NCBI GenBank assembly: GCA_039654915.1
Contig: CM077600.1
Span: 70,255,992-70,319,991 of the forward strand
Direction: 5' to 3'
Source of the DNA: Aquilaria yunnanensis
Taxonomy: Eukaryota; Streptophyta; Magnoliopsida; Malvales; Thymelaeaceae
Length of the DNA stretch: 64,000 nt
In this document: in pieces, positions 58,001 to 64,000 of the stretch
Position numbering within the stretch: position 1 is the first letter of the stretch
Layout of the letters: the number at the start of each line of letters is the position of its first letter
The notes under the pieces: model-generated
Told to the model about the DNA's origin: nothing
The model's input: only the letters and a program-made list of their open reading frames with translations
The model's database searches: none
Position numbers and translations under genes: made by a program

Positions 58001-60375
58001 AGGTTTATTACCATCAAAAGCCTAGTTAGGCCTTTGGATTTCAGGCTTCGATGTGGGAACCTTAGTGCACCTAGGTGGGTTCCAAAGAACCTAGTAAATG
58101 ACTCCAACCATGGTCTTTGCCATTCCACTAGGGTGAACCATGTAATGGTGGATACATATGTGCCTTAAGTAACGGTTTAGTTCACTTGTAGCCTATGAAA
58201 GCTTACCTGAGGCACAAGTGAAAGCCTAGTGAACTCTTGGCTAGTATTTAAGGTGGAAGCATAGTACACAAGTGACCTAGGCAAGTTTATTGACTTGAGG
58301 CACTATGTGGAGGCTTAGTACACCTAGTGAGTTCCTTGGAACTCAAGCAAGGCGCATCCACCATGTTCACCTGCACAACAACTAATGGAAGGTTATTTTG
58401 GTGAGCTTAGCTCATTAGGATGTTAGCAAGCTAACCTTGCTAGGAGCGAGTTAGGGGGACAAAGCTTGCTAGGCATGGGGTGATGTCCGTGCAAGGACTA
58501 GGTTGAGGAGGGGTCTCAAGAGGCCTAAATATATGTGCATATGTTAGCCAACAGACTACAAGGACATGTAGTAGACTTCATATGTTGGATATATGTGTGT
58601 CGTCAGTAATTTTCTTGCAGGTTGAGGGATCCATTTCTGAGAATCATTGATTCTCACTTGTGTAGAGATATTCAATAAGGCCAGCAACCATTGAGGTTGT
58701 TGAGCCAAGCTCACAAGCAAGCATATTGCTTATTTGAATCTTTATGATTCTAGTTTGTGGATCTTTTGTTGGTTAAGTTATGGTACTGGCTACAGTTGTC
58801 TTTTTGGTCAACAAAGGCTAGTATAGCATAAGGGAAGGCTTTGGAGCTTCCCACCAGAACTTGGTCTAAGGTGGGAGCTTAGTTGCAGATCTCAGTTGTA
58901 TGGTTTAGTGTATAGTTTTCATACACTAGTTGCCTCCAATGTTCATGTTGAGTAGTGTACTCTAGAGTCACTCTTGGGTGTGAGCATAGTTTACTTTTGT
59001 ATGGATGTTTGCACATAATTGGTTATGTGTAGTTAATTTCACAGTCATTTTGTATGCTTTGACTGCTTTGAAACTTGGATTTTAGTGGAAAGCCCAGACA
59101 ATGTTTTATGATTTATGTTTGTACTTTATAACTTGTTTTGTTACAAAATTCAAAGCATCACTCAGGCATGGTTGCATAGTAAGATTAGTTACCTAGAAGC
59201 ATAAAGGTTTTAACTAGTGTTCACGTAATCAATTAGCCAATTGTGACTACTGTGGGACAAGTTCCTATAGGCTTCCTGGGAACGCCCATGAGGGGCAATG
59301 TCAAATTTAGCAGTGAACCAAGTAATAATGGATAGGTAAGCACCATGAGTGAAGGTTTAGAGCATTTGTAGCCTACGCAAGTTTACTTGAGACACAAGTG
59401 AAAACCTAGTGCACTCTTGGAAGGGTTTTAAGGTGGTAGCTTAGTAGACAAGTGACCTAGGCAAGCTTAATAGCTTGAGGTACTATGTAGAGGCTTTGTA
59501 CACCTAGTAAGTTGCTTGGAACTTAAGCGAGGTACATCCACCATGTTCACCTATACAACATAAGGGAGGTTTAACTAGTGATGAATTTCACTAGTTATTA
59601 TTGCTAGTAGACAAGGCTTTGCCTTGTAGTTTAAGGACTAGGAAGAAGACAAGTCCCAAGAGACTGAAATGTATATGCATAGGTTTAGCTTCACGTTGTA
59701 TGAACTTACAACATATTACATATTTTTATAGATGTGTTATCCTTAGTGTTTTCCTTGTAGGTTGAAGATCCCTTATTGAGAATCACAAGATTCTCACTCT
59801 TTTAGTTTCATGTTGTGTAAATACTGAGGTTGATGGTCCCAACAATCATTAAGGATTGTTGTGGTAGTTTCTGTTATAGGTATTGCTTTGAGAATCCTTG
59901 AGATTCTAGTTATTTGGCAGCCTGATAGTTAAGTTGTTATTGTACCAAGTACAGTTTTCTTGGCCACAGAGGTTAGTGAGCACATAAAGGATCATTGAGG
60001 CTTGCCATGGAGATCTCTCACCTAAGGTGGAAGCTAGTTGACTGGATCTCAGTAGAACTAGTTTTACAGATACATGAAGTAGTGTTGTGGCCTCCAATGT
60101 GTATGAATAAAGTTATAGACTCTAGGGTTGCCTTTTGGAGTAGGGCATATTTTTCTGTGGTTTGGATGCCTGCATGCGGTCAATTATGTGCTGGCATAGT
60201 TAAGTTTTCAAGTTGCTCAAGCCAAAGCAACTCTTGCATGCATAATTGCATTCCTAGGTTAAACAACTAGTAGGATAAATTTTTAAGGGGGTGCACATAA
60301 TTAATTAGCCAAGTGCGACCAACATGAGACTTGTTCTCATTGGCTTCCTAGGTAGGGCAATGAAGGGCCTTGTCA
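55050..60375 (+). repeat. Very long LTR (about 5.3 kb) with internal duplications
   Basis: The right edge is firm: GGGCCTTGTCA at 60375, followed 3 nt later by a Met-tRNA-type primer site in plus orientation. The left edge TGTTACAACC at 55050 is inferred because chromovirus gag stops there. No coding region is found. Related blocks recur inside: 55400-55830 with 56890-57330, 55835-56200 with 56225-56575, and 58133-59312 with 59313-60375. A partner LTR would lie beyond the window. The length may reflect two or more fused LTRs rather than a single one. Confidence 0.5.
58133..60375 (+). repeat. Tandem duplication of period about 1180 bp
   Basis: Unit 1 (58133-59312) and unit 2 (59313-60375) both begin GTGAACCA and share AAGTGACCTAGGCAAG and ATCCACCATGTTCACCT. 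Both end in a similar GGCTTCCT...GGGGCAATGTCA or GGGCCTTGTCA sequence. Unit 1 thus carries its own LTR-end-like terminus. Confidence 0.75.
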
Positions 60376-61081
60376 GTTTGGTGTCAGAGCCCAGTTCATA
60401 GACATTGGAGACTGGGAACTAAGATCTAGGTTATGATCCACATCCTAGGGTAGTTAGTACTAAACAACATCTGTAAGTTACCATCTAGCTTTGGCTATAG
60501 GGTGTGATGGTGAAACTAGATTAGTTGCAGTTTGGACACTAAAAGTCTGTCAATGGATCGTAGTAGCCTAGTGTGACATCATTGGGGAAGGTAACTTGAC
60601 TTGGTTTGTGCTAGAAGTAACACCTTAGAGTAGGTAGTTGGAATATGACCACCATTGTAGGAAGTTGTTTTGGCTACATGATCCATAGGAGTAGGGGTAT
60701 GGAAACCTCTATGATGGAGAGTACTACTGAACCGGGTGGATTACTCCATAAATTACAAGGGTTTAACCCACCAATGAGGATGGGTTAGGCTACTAGAAAG
60801 GAGCTAATGATGCACCAACTGAGTGATAGGCACTTGGTTAAGCAAGCTACAAAGTGAAGTGGACTACTTTCTTACCTTTTTTTTAAGAGTGGAAGCCTAT
60901 GGCCAAGACTACCGAGGTCGTAAGGTAGTGTACTATGGCACTTGATGATCATTGAAGTAAGACCATCGGTGCACGGTCTAGAATGCAATAGCTCTCAAAA
61001 GAGAGCTTGAATAGCTGAAGATATGAGATGGCGATGTGGAGGTTGGCTCATCCAACCTAGAAGGAGCATGGGCAATACACC
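60376..61081 (+). other. Start of an element interior, non-coding
   Basis: This follows the primer site. No gag can be read with confidence; a broken MAKTTEVVR frame near 60900 could be a gag start. It is interrupted by the copia solo LTR at 61082 and resumes at 63988. Confidence 0.4.
60379..60390 (+). promoter_or_regulatory. Primer-binding site, initiator Met tRNA (one mismatch)
   Basis: TGGTGTCAGAGC differs at one base from TGGTATCAGAGC and lies 3 nt after the LTR end TGTCA. Confidence 0.75.
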
Positions 61082-62446
61082 TGATGGGTTTCGGGAGCCA
61101 AATAGTGCAGCAAAATTTAACCGAAACCCTCCAGGATCTAAGTGAAACAGGGTAAACCGAGTGTTCAAAAATTTTCATACCTAACTTTCGGTTGAGATCT
61201 CTCACTCAACTGTAGAGTCGAATGACAAAACCTGAACAGTTGACGTGTTCAGGCTCTCTATGGTATCCACACGAGCCCCTCGGGATCACCACGCTTCCAT
61301 CACATCCCGGCAGATGCGTTTCTCTTGCGCTCGCAGTGCTAGCTTGCGTCCTCCAAGGAATTGCAAAAGAAGAGCACGGTTGTCCTTTTTTGGGAGGCTA
61401 GGGCAAGGAGACCTACGAATTTCTCACTAGAAGTTGTATTTATAGTGAGACTCAACTTCCAAGCCTAATAGGTTTCAAAGCCCTAATCCCTTTAGGCTTT
61501 AATTTCAGGCTTAATAATGGCTCAACTATTGGGCCCATTATTTATACGAAATTATTGTTAAACCAAAACCCAAATTATTAGCCCATGCACTCTAATGATC
61601 CAAATAGCTCTATGCGTGTGACCCAATAGGCTCTGAACACGTTGGCAATGATCATAAATCACATTTATGATCATAAGCAATGAGCGGTGTCGAGCAACAC
61701 ATCATTGCTACCCAAGTGACAAGATTGTCGATGATTCGACTAAACCTTTATGATCATCACCGATATATGCTATTGTCCCTTTGTCCAAGATATCAAGACT
61801 AAGCACGAGACATGGAATGTGTCACTCTCGTATAGCCCAGTCTTTGGTTTCTTGATTACCGAGTAGACCAACTTAAACTGATGACATTGATATGGTATAT
61901 CAACTCATCCGAGCATGGCCATGCATTTTTCTAAGTCTTACTCTATCAAGGGGCCCGAAGATATCACTCCCGTTACATAGGAGCGACAAATCCCATATTG
62001 ATCATACAAATCCCTCCGCATGATATGTGACATACCCAATGACCTCCTTCAAGTTCACTCAGTTACGAGCAACAAAGGAAAGTATCAAAGTATGTGACTC
62101 ACATGTAGGGAACCTTGATGATCTTAGGTCGAAGGACTACATATACCATGATCACCATGAGAATCACTTATGACACTCATATAATGATCCATGAAGTATT
62201 CTCATGGTGGGTCGGTCCAGTACACAAGTTCTCCAACTTGTACCCATATGTAGACTACATATCTCATGTTAGTCTCCACATATGCTAGTCGTTATGTATT
62301 ATTGCAACCCGCTGCACAATAATACTAGACCAGGGACGTTTAAGAATATCATTATTTTGGGGTTACAATTATGTTTGTTAAGTTACGCAGAAACAAAACA
62401 ACAAAAATAATTGCTGGATTAATGCCTTAATAAAATATCATGACTC

Positions 62447-63923
62447 TGTTAGTGTTGTGCCCAAAAGCCAATCATGAGATGATTGTATTTTTGCACATTG
62501 AGTCATGATATTTTATTAAGGCATTAATCCAGCAATTATGTTTGTTGTTTTGCTTCTGCGTAACTTAACAAACATAATTGTAACCCCAAAATAATGATAT
62601 TCTTAAACGTCCCTGGTCTAGTATTATTGTGCAGCGGGTTGCAATAATACATAACGACTAGCATATGTGGAGACTAATATGAGATATGTAGTCTACATAT
62701 GGGTACAAGTTGGAGAACTTGTGTACTGGACCGACCCACCATGAGAACACTACATGGATCGTTATATGAGTGTCATAAGTGATTCTCATAGTGATCATGG
62801 TATCTGTAGTCCTTCGACCTAAGATCATCAAGGTTCCCTACATGTGAGTCACATACTTTGATACTTTCCTTTGTTGCTCGTAACTGAGTGAACATGAAGA
62901 AGGTCATTGGGTATGGCACATATCATGCGGAGGGATTTGTATGATCGAGATGGGATTTGTCCCTCCTATGTAACGGGAGTGATATCTTCGGGCCCCTTGA
63001 TAGAGTAAGACTTAGAAAAATGCATGGCCATGCTCAGATGAGTTGATATATACGATATCAATGTCATCAGTTTAAGTTGGGCTACTCGGTAATCAAGAAA
63101 CAAAAGATTGGGCTATACGAGAGTGATACATTCCATGTCTCGTGCTTAGTCTTGATATCTTGGACAAAGGGACAATGGCATATATCAGTGATGATCATAA
63201 AGGTTTAGTCAAATCATCAACAATCTTGTCACTTGGGTAGCAATGATGTGTTGCTAGACACCGCTCATTGCTTATGATAATAAATGTGATTTATGATCAT
63301 TGCCAACGTGGTAAGAGCCTATTGGGTCGCACACATAGAGATATTTTGATCATTAGAGTGCATGGGCTAATAATTTGGGTTTTGGTTTCAGAATAATTTC
63401 ATTTTAATAATGGGCCCAATAGTTGAGCCATTATTAAGCCCGAAATTAAAGCCTAATTGGATTAGGGCTTTGAAACCTATTAGGCCTGGAAGTTGAGTCT
63501 CACTATAAACACAACTTCTAGTGAGAAAGTCGCAAGTCTCCTTGCCCTAGCCTCCCAAAAGGACAGCCACACTCTTCTTTTGCAATTCCTTGGAGGACGC
63601 AAGCTATCACTGGGAGCGCAACAGAAACGCATCTGCCGGGACGTGGTGGAAGCGTGGTGATCCCGAGAGGCTCGTGTGGATACCATAGAGAGCCTGAGGA
63701 TGTGGTGGAAGCGTGGTGATCCCGAGATGCTCGTGTGGATACCATAGAGAGCCTGAACACGTCAACTGTTCAGGTTTTGTGATTCGACTCTACAGTTGAG
63801 TGAGAGATCTCAACCAAAAATTAGGAATGAAAATTTTCGAACACCCGGTTTACCCCGTTTCAGTTGGATCTTGGAAGGTTTCGGTTAAATTCCGCTGCGC
63901 TGTTTGGCTCCCGAAACCCATCA
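62447..63923 (+). mobile_element. Copia solo LTR (COPIA-D), inserted in reverse inside COPIA-C
   Basis: 1477 bp, TGTTAGTGTTGTGCCC to GAAACCCATCA on the plus strand, with the perfect TSD GACTC (62442-62446, 63924-63928). It is the reverse complement of its host LTR, so 61082-62446 and 62500-63923 form a long inverted repeat around a 53-nt spacer. It is about 60 bp longer than sister LTRs because of the internal duplication at 63643-63756. Confidence 0.95.
63643..63756 (+). repeat. 59-bp tandem duplication within COPIA-D
   Basis: GTGGTGGAAGCGTGGTGATC through AGAGAGCCTGA occurs at 63643-63697 and again at 63702-63756, differing at one position (GAGAGGCTCG versus GAGATGCTCG). No other copy of this LTR in the window has it. 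Confidence 0.9.
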
Positions 63924-64000
63924 GACTCAATGTGCAAAAAATACAATCATCTCATGATTGGCTTTTGGGCACAACACTAACAACACCCAAAGTACGAAAG

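Larger units (their letters stand above)
61082..63982 (-). mobile_element. Copia solo LTR (COPIA-C), split by an inverted sister LTR
   Basis: The parts 61082-62446 and 63929-63982 together make a full LTR of about 1419 bp in the same orientation as COPIA-A. The outer TSD ACACC is perfect (61077-61081, 63983-63987). The plus-view start TGATGGGTTTC carries a T-to-A change that is also present in the inserted LTR, so the two are close relatives. Confidence 0.93.

Overview
The window is plant nuclear heterochromatin and contains no recognisable intact host gene. It is AT-rich and packed with LTR retrotransposons of lineages known only from plants or best known there: Tekay/Del-like chromovirus, Tat-like and Athila-like Ty3/gypsy elements, Ty1/copia, and a non-autonomous gag-only family. 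A flowering plant is the safest inference. I cannot name the species.

Layout. 1-1797 is AT-rich flank with one possible Stowaway-like MITE. 1798-4738 is a solo LTR with a perfect target duplication (TSD). About 4739-22116 is an old plus-strand Tat-like element (Tat-1), split twice: by a young gag-only element (GAG-A, 6367-12036, TSD GCTTG) and by a complete minus-strand copia element (13391-21709, TSD CCTGA). 22117-32355 is a poorly resolved pile of long LTR-like sequences holding two degenerate tandem arrays (26131-27160 and 27180-27912) and an Athila-type ORF relic. 32356-55049 is a minus-strand chromovirus whose integrase is split by a complete minus-strand Tat-like element (Tat-2, 32727-50891, TSD CCATG). 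Tat-2 in turn holds a second gag-only element (GAG-B, 36847-45225), which itself carries a solo LTR (41301-43785), and a copia solo LTR (48261-49676). A relative of the inner solo LTR sits in the chromovirus (52471-54021, TSD AATTC). 55050-60375 is a long LTR full of internal duplications, followed by a primer-binding site. The window ends with a copia solo LTR (61082-63982, TSD ACACC) that contains a second solo LTR of the same family in reverse orientation (62447-63923, TSD GACTC).

How the parts relate. Insertion order follows from the nesting: chromovirus, then Tat-2, then GAG-B, then the solo LTR inside it, four levels deep. Copia LTRs occur five times here (one full pair and three solo LTRs), so LTR-LTR recombination has been frequent.

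The best candidates for something undescribed are: (a) the gag-only family, whose two copies indicate one long frame of about 960 codons joining Gag to an unknown C-terminal region, with different U3 promoter regions in the two copies; (b) the antisense gene of Tat-2, which has a TATA box, a leader and intron-like gaps, one of them holding a perfect 22-bp inverted repeat; (c) the inverted copia LTR pair, a near-perfect hairpin locus with arms of about 1.36 kb; (d) the 31-bp minisatellite with four-unit higher-order structure. All identities come from reading motifs by eye; no database search was run.
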